Assembly (NCBI GenBank): GCA_016938015.1
Contig: JAFGVL010000118.1
Span: 1-41,195, forward strand
Length of the DNA stretch: 41,195 nt
From: Paludibacteraceae bacterium
GTDB lineage: Bacteria; Bacteroidota; Bacteroidia; Bacteroidales; Paludibacteraceae
Direction of reading: 5' to 3'
Made by a program: the position numbers and the translations under genes. Numbering within the stretch: position 1 is the first letter of the stretch; every line of letters starts with the position of its first letter. The notes under the pieces were generated by a model, which ran no database searches, was not told where the DNA came from, and worked only from the letters and a program-made list of their open reading frames with translations. Positions 8,653 through 15,292 of this stretch are shown piece after piece.

Positions 8653-8683
8653 CAAAGTTAGTTAAGTTTTTTTTAACCACAAA
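8653..8683 (-). promoter_or_regulatory. Promoter of the pigment operon
   Basis: On the minus strand, TTTG (8683-8680) is followed after exactly 19 nt by TAACTTTG (8660-8653). This is the Bacteroidota sigma-ABfr-type consensus (TTTG, about 19-21 nt, TAnnTTTG). Transcription would start near 8646, leaving a 5' leader of about 55 nt before the ATG at 8590. It lies within the longer reading frame of the lyase and so argues for the shorter protein. Confidence 0.75.
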
Positions 8684-8936
8684 ATAGAATACTCCTATAT
8701 CTATTTGCTAGAGCCAACAGTCTTTCGTATTTCAAAAATAATAATGTGTAAAAATAAGCCTATTTATAGGATAAAATGGTCTGTTTTATTCTGCCTTTCT
8801 GTTGATAACTTATCGATTTTTTAAACAATTAGTCTTATTGTTTAATATTGAACAATTGTTCATATTTTAAAGGCATTTCAACTTACTGTTTTGTGTGAGT
8901 GGGCTAAGCATTTGTATATATTTTGCCCGATTAAAA

Positions 8937-8969
8937 TTTGCAATTCATGTAAAAAAAAGACTAACTTTG
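8937..8969 (+). promoter_or_regulatory. Promoter of rmuC
   Basis: TTTG at 8937-8940 and TAACTTTG at 8962-8969 are 21 nt apart, matching the Bacteroidota -33/-7 consensus. A start near 8976 would leave a leader of about 84 nt before the rmuC ATG. The 470-base gap between the divergent lyase and rmuC genes holds this promoter and the pigment promoter; I see no other gene there. Confidence 0.65.
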
Positions 8970-9059
8970 AAAATTACATTTTGTTTTGTGGCTGCAAATT
9001 GTACTTTGTTAAAGGGTGTAACGTGTTGTATAGTAGATATATAAAATAAAAAAACAATA

Positions 9060-10427
9060 ATGATGACAGTAGTTTATGTAGTAATAGGATTAGTGGTTGG
9101 TGTGTTAATTGGTTGGATGGCAGCAAAACTAAAAACAAGTGCTGTTTTTACGGAAGAAAAACAAACAATTACCAATAAGCTGGCTTCTATTACAGCGAAC
9201 TTGGACGTGGCGAATCAAACCATTATCGAAAAAAATAAGGTAATAGAGAATGTGGAAGACAAATACAATAATTTGCAAACAGCGTTTTCAAAAATTTCGG
9301 CCGATTTAGCCGTAGCAACATCAAAGCTCGAAACTCAAGAAAAAACAATAGCAGCGTTAGGAGAAAAATTCAATACCGAGTTTGAAAATATTGCCAATAA
9401 AATACTCGACAATAAAACGAGTAAATTCACCGAACTTAATAAAACCAACCTTACGTCCATACTCGAACCTTTGAGTAAAAATATTGCCGATTTTCAAAAA
9501 CAGGTACATGAGGTGTACGATAAAGAATCGAAAGAGCGTTTTTCGTTAGGTGAAAAGGTAAAAGAACTAGCAGTTCTTAATCAGGTAATTAGCGATGAAG
9601 CACGCAATTTAACACAAGCTTTAAAAGGGCAAGCTAAAACACAAGGCCGATGGGGCGAAATGATTTTAGAAAGTATTCTCGAAAAATCGGGCTTGCGAAA
9701 AGACCAAGAGTATTTTATGGAACATTACTTGGTAGATGAGGAGGGCAACTACTTGCGTTCCGACTCCGAAGATAAAAAAATGCGTCCGGATGCTGTGGTA
9801 AAATACCCCGATAACCGACAGGTAATTATCGATTCGAAAGTGTCGTTAAATGCCTTTACACGGATGCTCGAAGCAACGGATGTAGATGAGCAAAAAAGAG
9901 AGTTGGAAGCTCATTTATCAGCGGTAAAAAACCACATTATTGAGCTCAGTAAAAAAGGATACGATGATTACAACAAAGCGCTCGATTTTGTGATGCTGTT
10001 TGTGCCAAGCGAACCCGCCTATATTGCCGCTTTGCAAGCCGACGCTGATTTGTGGAATTTTGCCTACGATAGAAGGGTTTTGCTTTTAAGTCCTACCAAT
10101 TTAATTACCTCATTAAAATTGATTGTAGATTTGTGGAAACGCGAGTATCAAAACCGTAATGCAATAGAAATAGCCCAACGAGGAGCTAAGCTGTACGATA
10201 AATTTGTGGGTTTTGTAACCAATTTAGAAGCCGTAGGCAAATCGATAGATAGTGCTCAAAGCTCTTACGATAAGGCTTATAAACAACTCAGCACCGGAAA
10301 CGATAACTTAGTAGCACAAGCCACTAAACTTAAAAATTTAGGCTTAAAAGCAAAAAAAGAGTTGAATCAACGTATTGCAACTAATTCTGATATAGCTGAA
10401 CTGCCTGAAGAAAACAACGAAGAATAA
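9060..10427 (+). CDS. rmuC: RmuC family DNA recombination protein
   Basis: A 455-residue membrane-anchored coiled-coil nuclease-like protein. Residues 3-22 form one N-terminal membrane helix, about 30-120 is coiled coil, and the RmuC domain follows with QGRWGE at 195-200. The PD-(D/E)xK-like core RPDAVV...IIDSK (Asp244, Asp258, Lys260) is intact. RmuC limits inversions at short inverted repeats in E. coli; the mechanism is not settled. The gene starts ATG-ATG and has its own promoter. It is transcribed away from the pigment operon and appears unrelated to it. Length and motifs are normal for the family. Confidence 0.93.
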   Translation: MMTVVYVVIGLVVGVLIGWMAAKLKTSAVFTEEKQTITNKLASITANLDVANQTIIEKNKVIENVEDKYNNLQTAFSKISADLAVATSKLETQEKTIAALGEKFNTEFENIANKILDNKTSKFTELNKTNLTSILEPLSKNIADFQKQVHEVYDKESKERFSLGEKVKELAVLNQVISDEARNLTQALKGQAKTQGRWGEMILESILEKSGLRKDQEYFMEHYLVDEEGNYLRSDSEDKKMRPDAVVKYPDNRQVIIDSKVSLNAFTRMLEATDVDEQKRELEAHLSAVKNHIIELSKKGYDDYNKALDFVMLFVPSEPAYIAALQADADLWNFAYDRRVLLLSPTNLITSLKLIVDLWKREYQNRNAIEIAQRGAKLYDKFVGFVTNLEAVGKSIDSAQSSYDKAYKQLSTGNDNLVAQATKLKNLGLKAKKELNQRIATNSDIAELPEENNEE

Positions 10428-10612
10428 AACTATTTTTCTGTTTGCCGGATAAAAACTATAGGAGAGAGGTGTTAATTATCAATAAACTCTTTGGTTTTTG
10501 TAGATTTGGAGGAAAATAATAGTAATAAAGTTTACAGACTTTCTGTATTGACTTTTAATGGGATTTTAGAATAGAAAACGAGTTAACGCTTACCTTAAAA
10601 GTACGCCGAATT

Positions 10613-11392
10613 ATGAATGATATAATCTCTCCTAAATATCAAATGAAACTTGTGAAATCTGTTCATGATTTCATATGGGAAGAATATAAGACATATAAAG
10701 AAGTCAAAATTTACATAAGCAAGTGGCTTGAAGAAGAATGGGATTATAACAACAATCATTATTCTAACTTTTATATTTCATACAAGGACAAGGATAATAA
10801 AGAAATTGATTTGCTTCAGACTCTTCATAATATGAATGGTGAAATATTACTTAAGGTTGCAATTGATTTAGGAGTTGACACTCCAGACTTTATACCTGCG
10901 ATTCCAACATTTAAGAATGAAATCAAAGCAAATTATAAGAGTGCTTATGATACATTCTCTAAAGCATACAAACAAATTGAATCTGACCCGAGTTTAGCAA
11001 TAGGACTAGCTAATTCGGCACTTGAAAGTATAATAAAAGAAATATTAAAAGATGAAAGACTAAGTTCAAAAGTTAATGGAAGCGAAACCTTATATAAACT
11101 TACGTCTTTGATTTTAAAGGAATTCTCATTGATTGACAAAAATCATCCTTTAGAAATAAAAACAATTGGCAGTTCATTACTAGCAATAAATCAATCTGTA
11201 GAAAAATTGAGAAGTGAAAAAACAAATTTTCATGGAAAAACTAATGACGATTATTTAATCAATGATTCTGTTTTTACATATTTTATTGTGAACACAGTTG
11301 CTACAGTAGGATTATTTCTTAATTCATATTACAAAACAAAATTTCCTGAAATTAAAATAGAAACAAAGGAAGATGACGGTCTTCCCTTTTAA
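10613..11392 (+). CDS. Abi_C-domain protein (possible phage-defence HEPN-like RNase)
   Basis: A 259-residue soluble protein. Residues about 105-240 match the abortive-infection C-terminal (Abi_C) pattern: a helix with ALESIIKEIL, a Leu-rich segment, then a late helix AINQSVEKLRSEKTNFHGK. That last helix contains Arg200-x6-His207, which resembles the HEPN RNase RX4-6H motif. The N-terminal 90 residues are acidic, aromatic-rich and unrecognised. It stands alone, 185 bases after rmuC, and is visibly richer in AT codons than its neighbours. It lies next to a repeat-rich accessory patch. A role in phage defence is a family-based inference; no toxin-antitoxin partner is visible. Confidence 0.68.
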   Translation: MNDIISPKYQMKLVKSVHDFIWEEYKTYKEVKIYISKWLEEEWDYNNNHYSNFYISYKDKDNKEIDLLQTLHNMNGEILLKVAIDLGVDTPDFIPAIPTFKNEIKANYKSAYDTFSKAYKQIESDPSLAIGLANSALESIIKEILKDERLSSKVNGSETLYKLTSLILKEFSLIDKNHPLEIKTIGSSLLAINQSVEKLRSEKTNFHGKTNDDYLINDSVFTYFIVNTVATVGLFLNSYYKTKFPEIKIETKEDDGLPF

Positions 11393-11472
11393 AAAAAGAT
11401 GAAATACAAATAGAGGTTCAAGGGACATACACTACAACTTTGGAAAGTTCCTTGTTTATAGTGTGTACGGCC

Positions 11473-11499
11473 GTCATTCCGAGCGTATCGAGGAATCTC
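11473..11499 (+). repeat. REP-like repeat copy 1 (left of the GIY-YIG gene)
   Basis: GTCATTCCGAGCGTATCGAG followed by GAATCTC. It matches the heads of the tandem units at 12002 and 12197 with one or two changes, and weaker similarity (TGTATAAAATGTATGTTTG) continues to about 11523. It lies 85 bases before the GIY-YIG ATG, in the same orientation as the tandem copies. Confidence 0.85.
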
Positions 11500-11583
11500 A
11501 ATTGTATAAAATGTATGTTTGAAGTGTTTTAAGATGGACTATAGTCGGTCACAACAAATTAAATGAAGTATGATTAGAACAAA

Positions 11584-11916
11584 ATGAGAGCCAATTTATT
11601 TTACACATACATTCTAAGTAATAAAAATAACACAGTAGTATATACCGGAGTAACAAATGATTTGGTTCGGCGCTGTCACGAGCACAAGCACAAACTTCTT
11701 AAAGGGTTTACCGAAAAATATAATGTTGATAAGTTAGTTTATTATGAAGTGTTTGAATACATCGATTTAGCTATCAAAAGAGAAAAACAAATAAAAGGAT
11801 ATTCAAGAGCAAAAAAAGAAACATTAATTGATGCCGTCAATCCACAACGAAAAGAGTTGTATGTTGATGGCGTTATTTCGGCGATTCCTCATTCCGCTGC
11901 GCTACATTCGGAATGA
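11584..11916 (+). CDS. GIY-YIG nuclease domain protein (UPF0213-like)
   Basis: A 110-residue single-domain protein. YTYILSN at residues 7-13 and VYTGVTNDLVRRCHEHK at 20-36 form the GIY-YIG core, with the catalytic Tyr and Arg (RR). YYEVFEYIDLAIKREKQIKGY supplies the catalytic Glu helix, and NPQRKELY ends the domain. The last ~10 residues (IPHSAALHSE) and the TGA stop are encoded inside an inverted copy of the local REP-like repeat. Stand-alone GIY-YIG proteins are small nucleases of mostly unknown role. Being bracketed by inverted repeat copies suggests it may act on or move with them. The domain is sure; the function is not known. Confidence 0.9.
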   Translation: MRANLFYTYILSNKNNTVVYTGVTNDLVRRCHEHKHKLLKGFTEKYNVDKLVYYEVFEYIDLAIKREKQIKGYSRAKKETLIDAVNPQRKELYVDGVISAIPHSAALHSE

Positions 11917-11917
11917 C
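11883..11917 (-). repeat. REP-like repeat copy 2, inverted (right end of the GIY-YIG gene)
   Basis: On the minus strand this reads GTCATTCCGAATGTAGCGCA, then GCGGAATGAGGAATC. It is the same repeat family in opposite orientation to copy 1. It carries an 8-bp internal stem (TCATTCCG/CGGAATGA). It encodes the C-terminus and stop codon of the GIY-YIG protein. Copies 1 and 2 thus bracket a 445-base unit as inverted repeats. Confidence 0.85.
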
Positions 11918-11940
11918 AGATTGTATTAATGATTGTGGGA

Positions 11941-11990
11941 GGGAGAGAAAAGGGCGGCAAAGCCGCCCTTTTCTCTCCCTCTTTTTATTG
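11941..11990 (+). terminator. Strong hairpin terminator after the GIY-YIG gene
   Basis: A perfect 18-bp stem, GGGAGAGAAAAGGGCGGC (11941-11958) with its complement at 11962-11979, closes an AAA loop and is followed by TCTTTTTATT. The GC-rich core (GGGCGGC) is unusual for this AT-rich region. It would stop transcription of the GIY-YIG gene before the tandem array. Confidence 0.85.
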
Positions 11991-12001
11991 GAGTGCAGTT
12001 T

Positions 12002-12420
12002 GTCATTCCGAGCATAGCGAGGAATCTCTGTGGTACAAACGGTATGTTTGTTTTTTTATAAGGGTTTTGGTAATTCGGTGGATTGTAGAGATGTTGTAAA
12101 ATGTAGTAAGAGTTTCACGATAAAATAAGCGTAGTAAAATAAATAAAAGACCTAAGTAGTTTTCAACTACAATCAGTTACTGATTTAATTAAGGCCGTCA
12201 TTCCGAGCGTAGCGAGGAATCTCTGTGGTACAAACGGTATGTTTGTTTTTTTATAAGGGCTTTGGTAACTCGGTGGATTGTAGAGATGTCGTAAAATATC
12301 ATAAGAGTCCCACGATAAAATAAGCGTAGTAAAATAAATAAAAGACCTAAGTAGTTTTCAACTGCAATTAGTTACAACTGATATAATTAAGGCTGTCATT
12401 CCGAGCGTAGCGAGGAATCG
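12002..12420 (+). repeat. Tandem array of two ~195-bp units headed by the REP-like repeat, plus a partial third
   Basis: Unit 1 is 12002-12196 (195 bp), unit 2 is 12197-12394 (198 bp), and a third repeat head of 26 bp is at 12395-12420. Each starts with GTCATTCCGAGC(A/G)TAGCGAG. The two full units differ at about 13 positions plus one 3-base indel, roughly 93% identical; 11 of the 13 changes are transitions. No open reading frame of convincing length lies within. Each unit ends in a TAGTTTTCAACTA-like small palindrome and AATTAAGGC(C/T). The array ends about 10 bases before the tRNA terminator. Confidence 0.9.
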
Positions 12421-12427
12421 TTTTTAT

Positions 12428-12463
12428 AAACAAAAAAAGCCATCAATTACTTGACGACTTTTT
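12428..12463 (-). terminator. Terminator of the tRNA-Lys pair
   Basis: On the minus strand, just after the second tRNA, an A-run and GTCGTCAA pair with TTGATGGC (two G-U pairs) and a run of seven T follows. It would end the tRNA transcript immediately before the repeat array. Confidence 0.7.
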
Positions 12464-12466
12464 TTG

Positions 12467-12539
12467 TGATCCAGCTGGGATTCGAACCCAGGACCCCATC
12501 CTTAAAAGGGATGTGCTCTACCAGCTGAGCTACTGGATC
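12467..12539 (-). tRNA. tRNA-Lys (anticodon TTT), copy 2 in transcription order
   Basis: A 73-nt cloverleaf on the minus strand. The acceptor stem is GATCCAG/CTGGATC with discriminator A. The D-arm holds AGCTCAGCTGGTAGAGC, the anticodon stem is CATCC/GGATG with loop CTTTTAA giving UUU, and the T-arm is CTGGG-TTCGAAT-CCCAG. CCA is not encoded. It is identical to the other copy, 26 nt upstream. Confidence 0.97.
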
Positions 12540-12565
12540 TCCGTAGCTACTTATTCAAGAAGAAG

Positions 12566-12638
12566 TGATCCAGCTGGGATTCGAACCCAGGACCCCATCC
12601 TTAAAAGGGATGTGCTCTACCAGCTGAGCTACTGGATC
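12566..12638 (-). tRNA. tRNA-Lys (anticodon TTT), copy 1 in transcription order
   Basis: A 73-nt cloverleaf identical to its neighbour at 12467-12539, with anticodon UUU in the loop CTTTTAA. It lies first in the transcript, behind its own promoter at 12663-12692, and shares a terminator with the second copy. The two are separated by a 26-nt AT-rich spacer. Confidence 0.97.
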
Positions 12639-12662
12639 GAGATACTTTCTTGAAAAGCGGTG

Positions 12663-12692
12663 CAAAGATACCGTTATTTTCTAAAAATACAA
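12663..12692 (-). promoter_or_regulatory. Promoter of the tRNA-Lys pair
   Basis: On the minus strand, TTG (12692-12690) is followed after 19 nt by TATCTTTG (12670-12663), a full match to the TAnnTTTG box. Transcription would start near 12656, about 18 nt before the first tRNA. Confidence 0.7.
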
Positions 12693-12938
12693 GTTGTGTG
12701 TACTCTTTTTTATCAAAACACTGCTATTATACATTTTTTAACTTCCCTTTAGCGATTACTTTTCAGACGATTATCTATTTTTAAAAGGAATTTTAAAAAT
12801 TAAAAAAAACGTATAACCTAATCACTATGAAACCTACCTGTTTTAGAAAAATACAACCACTAATAAATAGAACTAATTTATGTGGTTTATCCCCCAAAGT
12901 GGGATAGGCTATCTAATCATAATTAAAATTTTATTCTG
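12693..12938. other. Intergenic region with lipoprotein leader
   Basis: This AT-rich stretch holds no open frame I would support. A 6-bp hairpin (TATCCC/GGGATA) lies at 12888-12906. The last bases before the ATG, TAATTAAAATTTTATTC at about 12919-12935, recur before the lipoprotein gene at 30822. No clear TAnnTTTG box was seen. Confidence 0.5.
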
Positions 12939-13313
12939 ATGAAAAAACTACTTCTTAAGTTAAGCTATGTGCTTATTCTATTCCTTTTTACAGCTTGTGT
13001 TACCGAACAAGGTTATATGAATGAACCCAAAGTGGGTGATGTTTATCAAATGGAATGTAAAAATGTAGTGCCCGATTCGCCCATTGCTTATAATTTGATA
13101 AAAGTAAAAGCAATAAAAGGGGATAGTCTTTTGCTTATGCCCAATATAGCCTATTATCACGATAAGGTATATTGTTTAACAGCACTCGATTATTTTAATT
13201 CGCAAGCCGCCTATTACCTTACTCATCAAGAGCTAAAAAACAAGTATGCTGAGGGTGAAATTGTGGAGGTATTTCGTTACTATGAAGAAAGCTGTTTGGG
13301 GCACGATAAATAG
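12939..13313 (+). CDS. Small lipoprotein of unknown function
   Basis: A 124-residue protein with a type II signal peptide: MKKLLLKLSYVLILFLFTAC, with lipobox FTAC giving Cys20 as the lipidated residue. The next residues (VTEQG) lack a clear retention signal, so an outer-membrane or surface site is open. The mature part has three further Cys and no recognised domain; VGDVYQMECKNV and KVKAIKGDSLLLMPN suggest a small beta-rich fold. It stands alone between the tRNAs and ettA, with a leader shared with another lipoprotein gene. I do not recognise the family. Confidence 0.75.
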   Translation: MKKLLLKLSYVLILFLFTACVTEQGYMNEPKVGDVYQMECKNVVPDSPIAYNLIKVKAIKGDSLLLMPNIAYYHDKVYCLTALDYFNSQAAYYLTHQELKNKYAEGEIVEVFRYYEESCLGHDK

Positions 13314-13406
13314 AGATTAACGATTAATGAAAAAAATTAAGTGCTAAAGATTTCTGTTTTGGTAGTTGTTTATCTCTAATCTCTAATCTCTAATCGTTTT
13401 TTTTAT

Positions 13407-13414
13407 TAGCTTTG
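13407..13414 (+). promoter_or_regulatory. -7 box before ettA
   Basis: TAGCTTTG matches TAnnTTTG 33 bases before the ettA ATG. No clear -33 TTG lies at the right distance. Just upstream is a run of three CTCTAAT repeats that can pair with AGAGATTAACGATTA at 13311-13326, near the lipoprotein stop. Confidence 0.45.
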
Positions 13415-13446
13415 CATTCCTAAAAAAATTAAAACCCGTTTTATTT

Positions 13447-15117
13447 ATGTCCGACGATAAAAAAGTCATTTTCTCGATGGTGAAAGTGAGTAAGGTAATA
13501 CCACCTTCTCGTACTATTTTAAAAGACATCTACTTATCCTTTTTTTATGGGGCCAAAATTGGCGTTATCGGCTTAAACGGTTCCGGTAAATCTACCTTGA
13601 TGAAGATTATTGCCGGGGTAGAAAAATCGTTTAACGGCGAGGTGGTTTTTTCTCCCGGCTATTCGGTGGGTTATTTGGAGCAAGAACCTAAGCTTGATGA
13701 TAATAAAACGGTAAAGGAAGTTGTTCAAGAAGGCGTAAAAGAAATTGTAGATGCCTTGAAAGAATTTGAAGATATCAACGAAAAATTTGCCGACCCCGAT
13801 GCTGATTTTGATGCTCTTATTGCGCGTCAGGCAGAATTGCAAGAAAAATTGGATCATTTGGATGCTTGGAATTTAGATAATAAGTTAGAGCGAGCTATGG
13901 ATGCCTTACGTTGTCCGCCCGAAGAAGCATTGGTTAAAACCCTTTCGGGAGGGGAGCGTAGGCGTGTAGCCTTGTGTCGTTTATTGTTGCAACAACCCGA
14001 TATTTTATTACTCGATGAGCCCACTAACCACTTGGATGCGGAGTCGGTAGAGTGGTTAGAACAACATTTGCAACAATATGCAGGAACGGTTATAGCTATT
14101 ACGCACGACCGCTACTTTTTGGATAATGTGGCCGGCTGGATTTTAGAATTGGATAGAGGAGAGGGTATACCTTGGAAAGGCAATTACAGCTCGTGGTTAG
14201 ACCAAAAAACTTCTCGTATGGCTCAAGAAGAAAAACAAGCCAGCAAACGACGCAAAACCCTAGAGCGTGAGTTGGAATGGGTGCGTATGTCGCCCAAAGC
14301 CCGACAAGCCAAAAGCAAAGCTCGTTTGGGTGCCTACGACAAATTACTGAACGAAGACCAAAATAAGCGCGACGAGGCGTTAGAATTGTTTATACCCAAT
14401 GGCCCTCGTTTAGGAAATAAGGTAATTGAGGTAAAAGATATGAGCAAAGCTTTTGGCGAAAAGGTATTGTTCGATGGACTTGATTTTGTGCTTCCACCTA
14501 ACGGTATTGTTGGTGTAATTGGTCCTAACGGAGCCGGTAAAACAACTCTGTTTAAACTTATTATGGGATTAGAAAAGGCAGACAAAGGCCGCTTTGAGGT
14601 AGGCGAAACCGTAGTGTTGGGGTATGCCGACCAAACACACAAAGATATCGACCCCGAAAAAACCGTTTTTCAGGTGGTGTCCGGAGGAACCGAATTTATT
14701 AGAGTAGGCGGCAAAGAAATTAATTCAAGAGCTTATTTGGCACGCTTTAATTTTACCGGAGGCGATCAGGAAAAAAAATGTGGCGTACTCTCGGGTGGTG
14801 AGCGTAACCGCTTGCACTTGGCTTTAACGCTAAAATCGGAAGCAAATGTGTTGTTGCTCGATGAGCCCACCAACGATATTGATGTTAATACCCTTCGTGC
14901 GTTAGAAGAAGGACTCGAAAACTTTGCAGGTTGTGCCGTGGTAATATCTCACGACCGTTGGTTTCTAAATAGAATTTGTACCCATATTTTAGCTTTCGAA
15001 GGCGATTCGCAGGTATTCTTTTTTGAAGGTTCTTACGACGAATACGAGCAAAACAAAAAAAATCGTTTGGGCGACGAAGGGCCTAAACGTATACGCTATA
15101 AAAAACTATTAGCTTAG
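13447..15117 (+). CDS. ettA: Energy-dependent translational throttle protein EttA (ABC-F)
   Basis: A 556-residue protein with two ABC domains and no membrane segment. The first domain has Walker A GLNGSGKST (42-50), signature LSGGERRR (166-173) and Walker B LLLDEPTNHLD (187-197). An arginine-rich linker (about 245-310) with KARQAKSKARL follows. The second has Walker A GPNGAGKTT (359-367), LSGGERNR and LLLDEPTNDID. The N-terminal KKVIFSMVKVSKVIPPSRTIL is characteristic of EttA, which sits in the ribosomal E site and gates the first peptide bond by ATP/ADP ratio. Length matches E. coli EttA (555). It is monocistronic. Confidence 0.95.
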   Translation: MSDDKKVIFSMVKVSKVIPPSRTILKDIYLSFFYGAKIGVIGLNGSGKSTLMKIIAGVEKSFNGEVVFSPGYSVGYLEQEPKLDDNKTVKEVVQEGVKEIVDALKEFEDINEKFADPDADFDALIARQAELQEKLDHLDAWNLDNKLERAMDALRCPPEEALVKTLSGGERRRVALCRLLLQQPDILLLDEPTNHLDAESVEWLEQHLQQYAGTVIAITHDRYFLDNVAGWILELDRGEGIPWKGNYSSWLDQKTSRMAQEEKQASKRRKTLERELEWVRMSPKARQAKSKARLGAYDKLLNEDQNKRDEALELFIPNGPRLGNKVIEVKDMSKAFGEKVLFDGLDFVLPPNGIVGVIGPNGAGKTTLFKLIMGLEKADKGRFEVGETVVLGYADQTHKDIDPEKTVFQVVSGGTEFIRVGGKEINSRAYLARFNFTGGDQEKKCGVLSGGERNRLHLALTLKSEANVLLLDEPTNDIDVNTLRALEEGLENFAGCAVVISHDRWFLNRICTHILAFEGDSQVFFFEGSYDEYEQNKKNRLGDEGPKRIRYKKLLA

Positions 15118-15138
15118 TTTTTTTGTTGCTTTTCAGTA

Positions 15139-15166
15139 TATCAACATGCTGTTGATAAGTTTTTTG
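15139..15166 (+). terminator. Terminator after ettA
   Basis: TATCAAC (15139-15145) pairs with GTTGATA (15151-15157) over a 5-base loop, followed by AGTTTTTT. It lies 22 bases after the ettA stop codon. Confidence 0.65.
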
Positions 15167-15218
15167 GGTTTCCTGCAAAAAAGATTATGGAAATAAATCC
15201 GTAATATAAACATAGTAT

Positions 15219-15226
15219 TAACTTTG
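15219..15226 (+). promoter_or_regulatory. -7 box before serC
   Basis: TAACTTTG is a full match to the Bacteroidota -7 box, 67 bases before the serC ATG. No TTTG lies at the usual spacing upstream, so the promoter is incomplete by consensus. Confidence 0.5.
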
Positions 15227-15292
15227 CAATGTTTTAGCAAAAAACCTTTCTGTTTATTTTTAATATTCTCATTATAAATTAATTACATAAAA

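Noticed and set aside
8591-8680. 30-residue N-terminal extension of the ammonia-lyase
   Set aside because: It starts at GTG, overlaps a full-consensus promoter, and homology to the family begins at the ATG at 8590.
12002-12420. CRISPR array
   Set aside because: Repeat heads are about 25 bp but are spaced 195-198 bp and the spacers are nearly identical to each other; no cas genes are present.
11473-12420. Insertion sequence
   Set aside because: No transposase or target-site duplication was seen; the only gene is the GIY-YIG nuclease, so a REP-like unit is the better description.
12467-12638. tRNA duplication as attL/attR of an island
   Set aside because: Both copies are complete and share a promoter and a terminator, with only 26 nt between them, so this is ordinary tandem duplication.
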